From Gammaproteobacteria bacterium (lineage in GTDB: Bacteria; Pseudomonadota; Gammaproteobacteria; Chromatiales; Chromatiaceae): a DNA stretch of 64,000 nt. Both the position numbers and the translations under genes were made by a program. The stretch spans positions 22,197 through 86,196 of the forward strand of contig RZZN01000010.1 in NCBI GenBank assembly GCA_009929855.1. Direction: 5' to 3'. A model generated the notes under the pieces. It saw only the letters and a program-made list of their open reading frames with translations, did not search any database and was not told the DNA's origin. The stretch's first letter is position 1, and each line of letters begins with the position of its first letter. Positions 39,831 through 49,018 of this stretch are shown here, piece by piece.

Positions 39831-41633
39831 TCAATTATCCTTGCCGACCTGCAACACGGCAAGGAATGCCTCCTGCGGGATCTCGACACGCCCGACCTGT
39901 TTCATCCGTTTCTTGCCGGCCTTCTGCTTCTCCAGCAGCTTGCGCTTGCGCGTCACGTCGCCACCGTAGCACTTGGCGGTGACATTCTTGCGCAACGCCT
40001 TGACCGTGGTGCGCGCGACGATCTTGCTGCCGATCGCGGCCTGAATCGCCACCTCGAACATCTGGCGCGGGATCAGATCCTTCATGCGCACCGTGATCTC
40101 GTGTCCACGCGTCTGCGCGGAGGCCCGATGCACGATCGATGACAGCGAGTCGACCTTGTCACCATTGATCAAGACGTCGAGCTTGACCAGATCGGCCATC
40201 TGAAAACGCTTGAATTCATACTCGAATGAGGCATAGCCGCGACTCACCGATTTGAGTCGATCGAAGAAGTCGAGCACCACCTCGCTCAGCGGCATCTCGT
40301 AGCTCACCTGGACTTGCCCGCCCAGATACTGAATCTGCTTCTGCACCCCGCGCTTCTCGATGCAGAGATTGATCACGGCGCCCAGATAATCCTGGGGGAC
40401 CAGGACATGGGCCTCGATGATCGGCTCGCGGATCTCGCGCATCTGGCCCGGCTCGGGCAGATTGGCCGGATTGTCGATCTTGACGACCTCACCATCATTG
40501 CGCAGCACCTCGTAGACCACGGTCGGCGCGGTCGTGATCAGATCCAGGTCGTACTCGCGCTCGAGTCGCTCCTGGATGATCTCCATGTGGAGCATGCCGA
40601 GGAAGCCGCAGCGGAATCCGAAGCCGAGCGCTTGCGAGACCTCCGGCTCGTAATGGAGCGCGGCATCGTTCAGACGCAGCTTGCTCAGTGCCTCGCGCAG
40701 ATCCTCGTAATCGTCCGAGATCACGGTATAGAGACCGGCGAAGACCCGAGGACGCACCTCCTTGAACCCTGGGAGCTTCTCGGCTGGGGCATCGGGACGG
40801 GTGATGGTGTCGCCGACCGGCGCGCCGTCGATCTCCTTGATCCCAGCGATCATGAAACCCACCTCGCCAGCACCGAGACGATCGCGCTCGGTCTTCTTGG
40901 GGGTGAAGACACCGACCGCATCGACCTGTTGGGTGCGCCCCGTCGACATGATCAAGACCTTGTCGCGACGCCGAATCTCGCCATTCACCACCCGCACCAA
41001 AGAGACCACGCCGACATAGGGGTCGAACCAGGAGTCGATGATCAAGGCTTGCAGTGGCGCATTCGGGTCGCCCTGGGGTGGTGGGATGCGCGCGACCAAG
41101 GCCTCCAGGAGGTCCGGGATCCCCTCCCCCGTCTTGGCGCTGACCAGCAACGCATGCTCGGCATCCAGCCCGATGATCTCTTCGATCTCCTTGATCACCC
41201 GCTGCGGATCAGCCGAGGGGAGATCGATCTTGTTGAGGACCGGCAAGACCTCCAATCCCTGCTCGATCGCGGTATAGCAGTTGGCCACGCTTTGCGCCTC
41301 GACGCCCTGCGCGGCATCCACCACCAGCAAGGCGCCCTCGCAGGCCGCTAGCGAGCGCGAGACCTCGTAGGAAAAATCGACATGCCCTGGCGTATCGATG
41401 AAATTGAGCTGGTAGGTCTGGCCATCGTGTGCGACATAGTCGAGCGTGACGCTTTGCGCCTTGATGGTGATGCCGCGCTCACGCTCCAGATCCATCGAAT
41501 CCAGGACCTGGCTCGACATCTCGCGATCGCTCAAGGCGCCACTGAGCTGGATGAAGCGGTCGGCGATGGTCGATTTGCCATGATCGATATGGGCGATGAT
41601 CGAGAAATTGCGGATATGACTCAGGTCTGTCAT
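39831..41633 (-). CDS. lepA: Elongation factor 4 (LepA)
   Basis: 600 residues, the family length. It is a translational GTPase that remodels stalled or back-translocating ribosomes. G1 is [15 protein letters not shown]3 [12 protein letters not shown]4 NKIDLPSA. The LepA-specific C-terminal domain carries the sequence ending in [20 protein letters not shown]. It starts [15 protein letters not shown]. An extended -10 promoter lies about 64 bp upstream. Confidence 0.97.
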   Translation of the reverse strand: MTDLSHIRNFSIIAHIDHGKSTIADRFIQLSGALSDREMSSQVLDSMDLERERGITIKAQSVTLDYVAHDGQTYQLNFIDTPGHVDFSYEVSRSLAACEGALLVVDAAQGVEAQSVANCYTAIEQGLEVLPVLNKIDLPSADPQRVIKEIEEIIGLDAEHALLVSAKTGEGIPDLLEALVARIPPPQGDPNAPLQALIIDSWFDPYVGVVSLVRVVNGEIRRRDKVLIMSTGRTQQVDAVGVFTPKKTERDRLGAGEVGFMIAGIKEIDGAPVGDTITRPDAPAEKLPGFKEVRPRVFAGLYTVISDDYEDLREALSKLRLNDAALHYEPEVSQALGFGFRCGFLGMLHMEIIQERLEREYDLDLITTAPTVVYEVLRNDGEVVKIDNPANLPEPGQMREIREPIIEAHVLVPQDYLGAVINLCIEKRGVQKQIQYLGGQVQVSYEMPLSEVVLDFFDRLKSVSRGYASFEYEFKRFQMADLVKLDVLINGDKVDSLSSIVHRASAQTRGHEITVRMKDLIPRQMFEVAIQAAIGSKIVARTTVKALRKNVTAKCYGGDVTRKRKLLEKQKAGKKRMKQVGRVEIPQEAFLAVLQVGKDN

Positions 41634-41696
41634 CGGGATGAGGATCGCCCGTAAGTGATTGGGAGAACGTGACCTTGCGGCCGGAAATAGCCGCGC

Positions 41697-41705
41697 ATCA
41701 TAACA
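41697..41705 (-). promoter_or_regulatory. Extended -10 promoter element for lepA
   Basis: Minus strand reads TGTTATGAT: a TGn followed by TATGAT, five of six to consensus. It lies about 64 bp ahead of the lepA ATG and would give a leader of roughly 57 bases. No strong -35 is visible. From 41706 to 42115 I see no gene and no strong signal apart from a 10-bp palindrome TGTGTACACA near 42088. Confidence 0.4.
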
Positions 41706-42115
41706 GAGCCAGCCACTGGCCGCATGAGCAGGGCTGGGCGGCCGACCGGACGGTTGGGCAGCTGGACTGGACAGGAGCCATCAAACAAGGTGTTGGTCAC
41801 CGCCCGACCTGCCCACTCAGCAACTCCTCCAGGCGCACGCACAGCGTCGGCCAGTCGGGCTGGCGCCACCGCGAAATGGCGCCCGAGGTTCAGCCAGGTG
41901 ACCTGTCGGACTGTGCCACCGACCCGCGTGGATCGCACCTGGCGGTGGGTGTGGTCGGCCTCGCCGGTGGCGCGGTTACGGGTCTGGGTGCGACGGATGG
42001 ACATGCTCGGACGCTCGACCACAGGCCAGCGGATGTCTAGGGGTCGACCAACAGAGGATGGCACTCGCTTTTGGATCCAGGCCAATGTGTACACATGAAA
42101 CAATGGTCTATGCCA

Positions 42116-42156
42116 CGCGCCAGCCCGAAATCGGGGTGATGGTGTTAAAGATGGGC
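42116..42156. repeat. 41-bp direct repeat, copy 1
   Basis: The sequence begins CGCGCCAGCCCGAAATCGGG and ends GATGGGC. It recurs in the same orientation at 44469-44510 with one inserted G and one A/G change. It contains a small palindrome CCCGA-AA-TCGGG. This copy lies 14 bp beyond the stop of the gene at 42171-43679 and forms the left edge of a 2.3-kb segment between lepA and degP. Confidence 0.7.
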
Positions 42157-42170
42157 GAAGACCGTTCCAC

Positions 42171-43679
42171 TCAGAGCGACGCTTGGTCGAAGTCTCGATT
42201 CGGGTCATGATGGCGGACCTTCTCGAGCAGGCGCTTTGCCAGATCCGAATAGGTCTGAATCTTCGAATAATCGAGCGGCTGGTTGTTCAGATACTGTAGA
42301 ACCAAGCCTTCATTCACCGCGCAGTGTGGCAGGATACCGGCGAAGAAAAAACCGAGCTGTTCCATCTCACCCGTCAGGTGATGGGTGGCTGGATCGGTCA
42401 TATCCAGAAAGAGATAGATCGCCGCGACCTGTTTGACACACAGCGATCGCAGGGCGGCATGCACCTCATGCACGGCGTGCTCGCCGGCGCGAATCAGATG
42501 GATCTCGGCAAAATTCTCGGTGGTGTCGAGCTCGATATCGATCTGCGAGGCCTCGGCAGGCAGCAGCGCCGGTTGCGCTGGAGCGACATAGTCATGGGTG
42601 ACCCCGAGATTCCGATAAATGGCCTCGATCATCTCCCGGTGCTGCGGCGGCGCGTAGATGGTCAGGCGTTCGGGCGCCACCAGGTATTTGAAGCTCGTGA
42701 CGACACTGAGACGTTGGGTGCTTTTTTCCATGCCCTTGAACTCCCAAGTCGCGGGACTCGTGGCCAGCTCGATACAGCAGTCGCCGAATCCGTACTTGAG
42801 CATCACCTTTTGCGTGAACACATGATTGGTCACCGCGTAGGCATAGATCCCATGCAGATGATGCTCGACCTGATTGAACAGATAATCGCACAGCCGGTTC
42901 ATGCAACCCTGGCCGCGATACTCGAGGTTGACGAAGACGAAGGTGAGCTCGGCGATTTCAGCCCCAAGCTTGGGATAGACCAAGGCGGCGTGACCCATGA
43001 AAGTTCCGTCTTTCGTCACGGCAACAGCCGAAATCATCTGCCCCGATCGATTCAGCTCGATCAAGCGATCCGGAAAATAGATGTGCTCATCGAAAAAGGT
43101 ATAGCCGTGGGATTTGTAGGCGCAGCGTGACACCTCGATCGCCTCGGAGGGCTGCAACAGCCGAACCTCGTAGTCGATCCGCTCGGTGATGACCTCGGGC
43201 TCGCGCGCGGACTCATCCGCGCCTGGCAAGAGATCCTCGGCAGTCTCGACACCGGGGGTCGAGCGGTATTTGACGAGATGCGTTTCCTTGCCTTCCAGCC
43301 CGAGATTGTGGAACGAGACCTCGTCCATCACACTGTTCATCAGATACAGGCCGAGACCCGTCGGGGTCTCCTCAGACCCGATCTGGGCCGGATCGTAGCT
43401 CGCCACGAGGCGCGGATCGAAGGGAATGCCCTTCTCCTTGATACGAACCTGCAGACCCAAAGGGACGCGCTCGAAGATCAAATCGAAGGTCTTGCCGGCC
43501 TCCGCCCGGTAGGCATGCTCGATGACGTTCGAAACGGCCTCCTCGACAGCCAGCTCGATCTTCCCGATCGATGGCTCATCGAACCCGAACAGGGTGGCCA
43601 CGGCACGCGTGCATTGCTCGGCAACTCCGAGATAAGCAGTCTCGGCGGGTAGGCTCAAAACGACGGCACTCTGTTTCAT
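42171..43679 (-). CDS. RsbW-like ATPase fused to GNAT acetyltransferase
   Basis: 502 residues from the ATG at 43679. Residues about 1-140 form a HATPase_c_2 (anti-sigma serine kinase type) domain: N-box ELAVEEAVSNVIEHAY (42-57), the G1-like EKGIPFDP (82-89) and G2 TGLGLYLMNSV (107-117). A GNAT acetyltransferase domain follows (about 170-310) with the acetyl-CoA loop EYRGQGCMNRL (253-263). A third region (about 320-502) is less clear and may be a second GNAT-like or regulatory unit. It suggests a switch that couples a phosphorylation partner to acetylation; targets unknown. No STAS or PP2C gene is nearby. Confidence 0.75.
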   Translation of the reverse strand: MKQSAVVLSLPAETAYLGVAEQCTRAVATLFGFDEPSIGKIELAVEEAVSNVIEHAYRAEAGKTFDLIFERVPLGLQVRIKEKGIPFDPRLVASYDPAQIGSEETPTGLGLYLMNSVMDEVSFHNLGLEGKETHLVKYRSTPGVETAEDLLPGADESAREPEVITERIDYEVRLLQPSEAIEVSRCAYKSHGYTFFDEHIYFPDRLIELNRSGQMISAVAVTKDGTFMGHAALVYPKLGAEIAELTFVFVNLEYRGQGCMNRLCDYLFNQVEHHLHGIYAYAVTNHVFTQKVMLKYGFGDCCIELATSPATWEFKGMEKSTQRLSVVTSFKYLVAPERLTIYAPPQHREMIEAIYRNLGVTHDYVAPAQPALLPAEASQIDIELDTTENFAEIHLIRAGEHAVHEVHAALRSLCVKQVAAIYLFLDMTDPATHHLTGEMEQLGFFFAGILPHCAVNEGLVLQYLNNQPLDYSKIQTYSDLAKRLLEKVRHHDPNRDFDQASL

Positions 43680-43859
43680 CGGAATCCTGGCTGGCACATG
43701 AGCGGCGGGCAGCCCGCCTGATCGTACTGTCCGGAACCGATTGGACTGAACAGGCATTCGGGGGCCAGGTCAGATCTTGACGTCTTCTCGAGCATGTCTG
43801 GCCAAGGTGACGTTGCCAGGAGCCTGTCCCCGATTCAAGGATCGTTGTCGGTTCGCGAT

Positions 43860-44291
43860 TCAGCGCCGCGGCTGGATTGCGACCAGGTTCGCATGCGCCA
43901 GAAGCTGCCAGTCCTCGCCTTCGGGGATGAAGACGCTCAGACGATAAGAGGGCTCCGTGCTGACCGGCTGGCCATCGATCATCTCCTGAGCGGCGACCGA
44001 ATAGGTGACGATCAAAAGATCCGCCTCACGGGTCACCTTGAAATCCGCAAGCGCGTAGTCGCCGAGCTGCAACTGTTTTAGCAACGCCCGTTCCGCGTCG
44101 CGATCCCGCGCGCCGTCCTGATGAACCGATTGAAACCCCGCCGCCAACGACGCACCGGCCGGATTGGCGAAGAATCCCCGAACCAACTGCTCGCCGAGTG
44201 CGGCATCCGTGGCCGGCTCGGACGCACTCAGCGTCGCGGCCGTCGCCAGCAGTGCAGAGCCGATGAGCCACATTCCCATGTTTCGACACAT
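43860..44291 (-). CDS. Secreted NTF2/DUF4440-like protein
   Basis: 143 residues from the ATG at 44291, with GGAGG about ten bases upstream. A signal peptide (about 1-24, MWLIGSALLATAATLSAS) directs export. The mature domain has a helix (LGEQLVRGFFANPAGASLA) followed by strands ADLLIVTYSVA and YRLSVFIPEGEDWQLLAHANL, an arrangement typical of NTF2-like/DUF4440 folds. The ligand or reaction is unknown. It is on the same strand as, and upstream of, the ATPase-GNAT gene (180-bp gap) and downstream of degP. Confidence 0.6.
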   Translation of the reverse strand: MCRNMGMWLIGSALLATAATLSASEPATDAALGEQLVRGFFANPAGASLAAGFQSVHQDGARDRDAERALLKQLQLGDYALADFKVTREADLLIVTYSVAAQEMIDGQPVSTEPSYRLSVFIPEGEDWQLLAHANLVAIQPRR

Positions 44292-44468
44292 GATGACAAA
44301 GCCTCCATTGATACGGTTGACGAAGACAGGATCAGGGTACAGGTTCACCCGCAGGCTCACCACCCCATGTCGGGTTCGATCAGCCGCGACCCGTGGGTCG
44401 CGACACGTCTTCCGCCACAGCGAATCCAGTCCATGAACCCGCAAGCCGCCTTCATCAACATCGGCGAG

Positions 44469-44510
44469 CGCGCCAGCCCGAAATCGGGGGTGATGGTGTT
44501 AAGGATGGGC
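44469..44510. repeat. 42-bp direct repeat, copy 2
   Basis: Second copy of the repeat at 42116-42156 in the same orientation; its last base is part of the degP stop codon. The pair brackets a segment carrying the ATPase-GNAT and NTF2-like genes. In transcript orientation of degP the element follows the stop directly, and AGCCC/GGGCT ends could pair around the inner CCCGA/TCGGG stem. Confidence 0.7.
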
Positions 44511-45931
44511 TAGGGGACACGGATCGCATGAAACATCCGCCCCGCATCGCGCTGGACGAGGACCGCCACCGAGCGGCCGGATGGGATGGCCTCGATGATG
44601 CGATCGAATTGCGCGACATCCGCTACCGGCTGATGATCGACCATCAGGATGATGTCGCCCGCGCGCAGTCCGGAGCGCTCCGCCGGACCTGGGTGGACGC
44701 GCTCGACCAGCACGCCCTCGCTGGCCGTCAGGCCCAGTTGCTCGCGCTGCTGCGGTGTCAGCTCGCGCACCGCCAGAGCGAAGCGGTTCGCCGGCGTTGC
44801 CAAGGGTGGCTCGGACTCCGACCCAGCGAGCGCATCCTCCTCGGGAAGCTCGCCGATCTCGACCACGATCGTGAGCGTTTGACCGCCTCGAATGATCTGC
44901 AGCGTCGCGCGCTCCCCGACCGGCGCAGTACCCACCATGGGCGGCAGGGCGGACGAGCTGAGGATTTCGCGACCGTTGAAGCTCACGATGATATCCCCAG
45001 CCTGCAAATGCGCGGCTTCGGCTGGGCTTCCCGGCAGGGTCTGGGCGACCAAGGCGCCAACCGCTTGCGGCATGCCGAAGCCCTCGGCAAGCTCGCGGGT
45101 CACGTCTTGAATGAGCACACCCAACCACCCACGGCTGACACGTCCCTTGGAGCGAAGCTGATTGACGACATCCATCGCCACATCGATCGGGATCGCGAAC
45201 GACAGTCCCATGAAGCCACCCGTGCGGCTATAGATCTGACTGTTGACCCCGATCACTTCACCCGCGAGATTGAACAGTGGGCCACCCGAGTTGCCTGGAT
45301 TGATGGCCACGTCGGTCTGGATGAAGGAGACATAGCTCTCGCTCGGCAAGCTGCGTCCCATGGCGCTCACGATCCCGGCGGTCGCCGAGGATTCGAAGCC
45401 GAACGGCGAGCCGATCGCCAAGACCCACTCACCCACCTTGAGCTCGGTCGATGAGCCGATGCGCACCGCCGGCAGACCCTCGGCCGCGACCTTGAGCAAG
45501 GCGATATCACTGCGCTGATCCTTACCCACCACGGTCGCCAACAGCTCGCGTCCATCGCTCGTGCGCACGACGATCTCCTCGGCGCCCTCGACCACGTGCG
45601 CATTGGTCAACACATCACCGTCGGCGGAGAGGATGAAGCCGGAGCCCAGCGAGCGCGACTGGAGAGTGTCGTCGGGCAGCTCGCCCTCCTCGCCGAAGAA
45701 GTGCCGAAAGAAGTCTTGGAGCGGGCTATCCTGCGGGAGCTCCGGAACCATGAGGTCCGGCCCCGGCCCCATCTCGGGCGCCTGCTTGCTGCTGATGTTG
45801 ACCACCGACGGACCGTTTTGCGCGACCAGATCGACGAAGCTCGGCAGCTCACGGCTCCCGGCCGGTGTCATCCAGAGTGTACCGCAGAGCACGGCGGCCA
45901 AGACCAGCGAGAGGAATGAAGTGCGACGCAT
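44510..45931 (-). CDS. degP: DegP/DegQ-type periplasmic serine protease (MucD)
   Basis: 473 residues from the ATG at 45931; the frame extending to 46084 has no signal peptide. Residues 1-27 form the signal peptide. Catalytic triad: His112 in TNAHVVEG, Asp142 in RSDIALLK, Ser215 in NPGNSGGPL. Two PDZ domains follow (from SRGWLGVLIQDV and from LTPQQREQLGL). It degrades or refolds misfolded envelope proteins. It is in the mucD position after rseC, so sigma-E control is expected, though I did not find a clear sigma-E site directly upstream. Confidence 0.94.
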   Translation of the reverse strand: MRRTSFLSLVLAAVLCGTLWMTPAGSRELPSFVDLVAQNGPSVVNISSKQAPEMGPGPDLMVPELPQDSPLQDFFRHFFGEEGELPDDTLQSRSLGSGFILSADGDVLTNAHVVEGAEEIVVRTSDGRELLATVVGKDQRSDIALLKVAAEGLPAVRIGSSTELKVGEWVLAIGSPFGFESSATAGIVSAMGRSLPSESYVSFIQTDVAINPGNSGGPLFNLAGEVIGVNSQIYSRTGGFMGLSFAIPIDVAMDVVNQLRSKGRVSRGWLGVLIQDVTRELAEGFGMPQAVGALVAQTLPGSPAEAAHLQAGDIIVSFNGREILSSSALPPMVGTAPVGERATLQIIRGGQTLTIVVEIGELPEEDALAGSESEPPLATPANRFALAVRELTPQQREQLGLTASEGVLVERVHPGPAERSGLRAGDIILMVDHQPVADVAQFDRIIEAIPSGRSVAVLVQRDAGRMFHAIRVP

Positions 45932-45995
45932 GAGGGCTCCGGTGGCGTCTCGCCGCGGCGCGCAGCCTGGCGATCCGTGTTGAAGACTCGACAGT

Positions 45996-46532
45996 TTAAG
46001 CCCGATGGTGAGGTGCCTGCGCGGTCTCCCCGGGCATGCCAACCGACCGTGCGTGGGTTTCGATCGAATCCATGCAAGCGGCATCGTCGATCCGTTTGAT
46101 CACCTGCACGCCCTGCTCGCGGCGCGACGCGGCGCGGTCACTGAAGCGACGCAGCCATGAGAGAGCCAGCGCGAAGCCGATGAGACCACCCAGAAGACCG
46201 GCGAGATCGCCACCCGCGCCCGCGAAACGAGCGGCGAGCAGATCGCCACCGAGCGCGCCCAGGATGAGCGCGAGGATCGGCACCAGATAGACCGCCAGCG
46301 CCGCCGTCAGCAGACCGCGCTCCGAGACCCCGATCACGACAGGGTCACCGATCCGCGCCCCGATCCGATTGACCGCGCGCACCCGAGGTGGGACACGGGA
46401 GAAGACCCGCTCCAGGAGCGAGGTCCCGCAGCCACCCCGCGCGGCACACCCACCGCATGGCGAGCGGCGCTCGGTCTGCACCTCGGCAAAGCGCCCATCG
46501 ATCGCCGTCACCCGTCCCGACGCCTCGATCAT
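45996..46532 (-). CDS. rseC: RseC/MucC-family membrane protein
   Basis: 178 residues. The N-terminal cytoplasmic domain carries the Cys motif CGGCAARGGCG (26-36) of the family. Two membrane helices follow (about 73-95 and 102-125), then a charged C-terminal tail. RseC modulates sigma-E signalling and is related to the RsxC-linked SoxR-reducing system. It overlaps rseB by 4 bp and follows the rpoE-rseA-rseB order. Confidence 0.92.
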   Translation of the reverse strand: MIEASGRVTAIDGRFAEVQTERRSPCGGCAARGGCGTSLLERVFSRVPPRVRAVNRIGARIGDPVVIGVSERGLLTAALAVYLVPILALILGALGGDLLAARFAGAGGDLAGLLGGLIGFALALSWLRRFSDRAASRREQGVQVIKRIDDAACMDSIETHARSVGMPGETAQAPHHRA

Positions 46533-47527
46533 GGAGCCGCATCCGAGATCAGCCGCACCCCGGCGACGGCGGCCTCGACCGTCGCCGCCGGAACCTCGCC
46601 AACCGCGGTCACCTGATAGCCATCGATCTGCCGACCCGCGGCGTTGACCGCGCCGATCCGCGTCAGGCCCGACAAACCATCGTGGGTGTCGACCTCGACA
46701 TAGATCGAATAGGCCGAGAGCCGATCGGTGAACAGGAAATGCTCGACCTCGGCGCCCTTCGGATGATCCATCACCCCCTGCTTGACCAATTGAAACCCCG
46801 CCGGACGGCCGTCGAAACGCCAGCGTCCCAGCTCCTGGGTCGGCGCCGCGCTCCTCAATCCAGGATGACTCGGCAGCGCTTCGATCTCGGTGTCGGCCTC
46901 CTCGACGGTGATCGAGGTGAACATCAATTGCTCGAGTGCTCGGCCATCACGATCGATCAGGTCGGACTTCAACGGCAGGGCGGTGTCGCGATCGATGTAG
47001 AACCGATACCCGTAGCGCAGCTCATCACGCGGTACGATGTCCACCACCTCGGTGTCACGACCGGCCACGCGCGCCACTCCTGGGAGATCCACCTGGTAGT
47101 AGGCGAGGATCAGGGTCGGGTCGATGCTGCGCGTGCTCAGCAGACTACCAGCCGCGCTCTGGCGCTTGATCATGATCGGCTCACCCTCGGGCAGCACGCA
47201 CATGACACGGTCATGCTCGCGCGTCACGGCCCGCAGCGGGCCACTGAGCGACATGACTCGCTCGAGCACCTGCCCCTGCTCGATGCGGTGCACCAGATGC
47301 AGTGATTCGAGGCGGTTGTCGTGTGAATAGACGAGGGTGCCCTCATAGCTGAGCGAGCGCAAGGCCTCTGCCATCCGATCCAACAGGTCGCTCGCGCGCT
47401 CGGTGGCCGATGCCTCGCCCACCACCTCGCCCACCACCTCGCCATGGACCAAGGGCACGATCAGCAGGAGGCCCAACAGCCCACCGATTCGCCCCACATT
47501 GTACACGCGATTAATGCCCTGCTTCAT
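46529..47527 (-). CDS. rseB: Sigma-E regulatory protein RseB/MucB
   Basis: 332 residues from MKQGINR. A signal peptide ends near LVHGE, followed by a short tandem repeat of VVGE encoded by repeated CCCACCACCTCG units. The LolA-like lipid-sensing domain begins LLDRMAEALRSLSYEGTLVYSH and the smaller domain near ELGRWRFDGRPAGFQLV. RseB protects RseA from cleavage until it binds mislocalised LPS. The gene overlaps the rseA 3' end by 17 bp. Confidence 0.93.
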   Translation of the reverse strand: MKQGINRVYNVGRIGGLLGLLLIVPLVHGEVVGEVVGEASATERASDLLDRMAEALRSLSYEGTLVYSHDNRLESLHLVHRIEQGQVLERVMSLSGPLRAVTREHDRVMCVLPEGEPIMIKRQSAAGSLLSTRSIDPTLILAYYQVDLPGVARVAGRDTEVVDIVPRDELRYGYRFYIDRDTALPLKSDLIDRDGRALEQLMFTSITVEEADTEIEALPSHPGLRSAAPTQELGRWRFDGRPAGFQLVKQGVMDHPKGAEVEHFLFTDRLSAYSIYVEVDTHDGLSGLTRIGAVNAAGRQIDGYQVTAVGEVPAATVEAAVAGVRLISDAAP

Positions 47528-48104
47528 AACCGACGAATGTTGCATAGGGCAGCATCCCCTTGGCCCCGGCGGCAGGGGCGGTGTCTTGGTGGGTCACCAG
47601 GAAGAGATCGAGCTTATTGGCAAGCTCGGGGCGGTCGAGGTGCCAGCGCTTCGTCGGCGCCTCGCTGGCGACCATGCGCGCGGTGAAGGGGGGGGCGCTC
47701 CCGGCACCACTGCTCCCCGAAGTGCCGCCATCGATCCAGACCGGGAGGACCACGAAGACCGCCACGAATGCCGCGGCCGCCGCCAAGGCGATGCCCGCAT
47801 AGGCGGACTTCGCCCTTGGCCTGGGTCTGTGCTTGAACGGATGCCTCGGGTGTCGCGGCTCGACCCGACCGGGTGCCAACACGGTGGGCTCGGTCGCCAA
47901 GCGCTCACGCACGCCATCCGCGATCGACCGCCGCTCGATGGCGAGTGGCTCGTTGCGGATCGCGAGCCCGATCAGGTGATAACGCTCCCAGACTCCGCGC
48001 AGTTGCGGATCGATCGTCAAATCATCGACGAGATGCGCGGCACTGGTCCTGTCAAGCTCCCCGTCCTGAAGCTCGGAAATGCGTTGTCGTTGCTCATCGA
48101 TCAT
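47511..48104 (-). CDS. rseA: Anti-sigma-E factor RseA/MucA
   Basis: 197 residues. The N-terminal anti-sigma domain (QRQRISELQDGELDRTSAAHLVDDL, then LRGVWERYHLIGLAIR) binds RpoE in the cytoplasm. One membrane helix lies at about 100-123 (SAYAGIALAAAAAFVAVFVV). The periplasmic tail is the target of DegS-type and RseP cleavage and binds RseB. The product of rseP at 13.5 kb would cut the membrane segment. Confidence 0.93.
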   Translation of the reverse strand: MIDEQRQRISELQDGELDRTSAAHLVDDLTIDPQLRGVWERYHLIGLAIRNEPLAIERRSIADGVRERLATEPTVLAPGRVEPRHPRHPFKHRPRPRAKSAYAGIALAAAAAFVAVFVVLPVWIDGGTSGSSGAGSAPPFTARMVASEAPTKRWHLDRPELANKLDLFLVTHQDTAPAAGAKGMLPYATFVGYEAGH

Positions 48105-48198
48105 TGCTATGCGCCTGCATGATCATGGTCTTGCGCCAGAATTGAGTGATGTTGGCGGAACGCGTCGCGCTCACTGCCTGTTTGACGTTGGAAGCCCC

Positions 48199-48783
48199 TC
48201 AAGGTTCGAGCAAGGGACGCAATCGTTTATCGATCGCCTCGCGCGCGCGGAAGATGCGCGAGCGAACCGTTCCGATCGGGCATTCCATCGCGGTCGCGAT
48301 CTCCTCGTAGCTCATCCCCTCGAGCTCGCGCAGGACGATGGCCGTGCGCAGGTCGTCGGGCAGCTCATCGAGCGCGCCTTGCACCGTCCGCGCGATCTCA
48401 TCGCTCAACAGATGCCGCTCGGGCGTCCCCGTCTCGCGCAGCCGCGCTCCCATGTCCATCTGCTCGGCCACCTCGGCCTCGACATCATCGCCGGGCGGGC
48501 GCCGTCCTTGCGCGACCAGATGGTTCTTGACCGTGTTCACGGCGATCCGATAGAGCCAGGTATAGAAGGCGCTCTCGCCGCGAAATGCCGGCAGCGCGCG
48601 ATAGGCCTTCAGGAAGGCCTCTTGACTCACGTCCAACACCTCGGCGGGATCCCGGATGTAGCGTGAGATCAGGTTCGCGACCTTTTGCTGATACTTGAGC
48701 ACCAACAGGTCGAACGCACGCTTGTCGCCACTCTGAGCGCGTGCAACGAGCGTTTGATCGGTGGCACGCTCAGACATGGACAT
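48199..48783 (-). CDS. rpoE: RNA polymerase sigma factor RpoE (AlgU type)
   Basis: 194 residues, an ECF sigma factor. Region 2 includes RAFDLLVLKYQQKVANLISR, EVLDVSQEAFLKAYRALPAF and AFYTWLYRIAVNTVKNHL. Region 4 includes ELPDDLRTAIVLRELEGMSYEEIA and CPIGTVRSRIFRAREAID. It directs envelope-stress transcription. It is divergent from nadB and heads the rseABC-degP operon, and an apparent autoregulatory promoter lies just upstream. Confidence 0.96.
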   Translation of the reverse strand: MSMSERATDQTLVARAQSGDKRAFDLLVLKYQQKVANLISRYIRDPAEVLDVSQEAFLKAYRALPAFRGESAFYTWLYRIAVNTVKNHLVAQGRRPPGDDVEAEVAEQMDMGARLRETGTPERHLLSDEIARTVQGALDELPDDLRTAIVLRELEGMSYEEIATAMECPIGTVRSRIFRAREAIDKRLRPLLEP

Positions 48784-48817
48784 GCGCCTCGACGCTGGAT
48801 CTCAGCGTGACCATCGC

Positions 48818-48845
48818 CATCGACAGCTCCCCGATTCGGAAGTTC
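48818..48845 (-). promoter_or_regulatory. Sigma-E-type autoregulatory promoter of rpoE
   Basis: Minus strand: GAACTT (48845-48840), a 16-bp spacer, and TCGATG (48823-48818). GAACTT is the sigma-E -35 consensus; the -10 is close to the TCTRA type. It lies 35 bp ahead of the rpoE ATG. Autoregulation through such a site is established for rpoE in enterobacteria and pseudomonads; here it is a pattern match. Confidence 0.55.
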
Positions 48846-49018
48846 ATCAGCCCGCGCACATGTGGTCCGTTGGGTCGAAATAAAGTGAAGAAGGCTTGAT
48901 CCAGGAATCAAAATCGGTGAGTTTACGATCAATCGGCCCGACTGCCCACCCCAGTCAACCAATCGGTCAGTCCAGATGCCGTGCTCTTTCTCACACTCAT
49001 GCGCGCAGGCCCGCCATC

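Noticed and set aside
40314-41351. 345-residue plus-strand open frame opposite lepA
   Set aside because: Long only because the opposite strand is a GC-rich conserved gene.
41630-42208. 192-residue minus-strand open frame upstream of lepA
   Set aside because: It overlaps the lepA promoter element and the 41-bp repeat, is Arg-rich without domains, and runs into the ATPase-GNAT gene.
44393-45454. 353-residue plus-strand open frame opposite degP
   Set aside because: Antisense to the protease motifs; low-complexity His/Asp/Arg composition.
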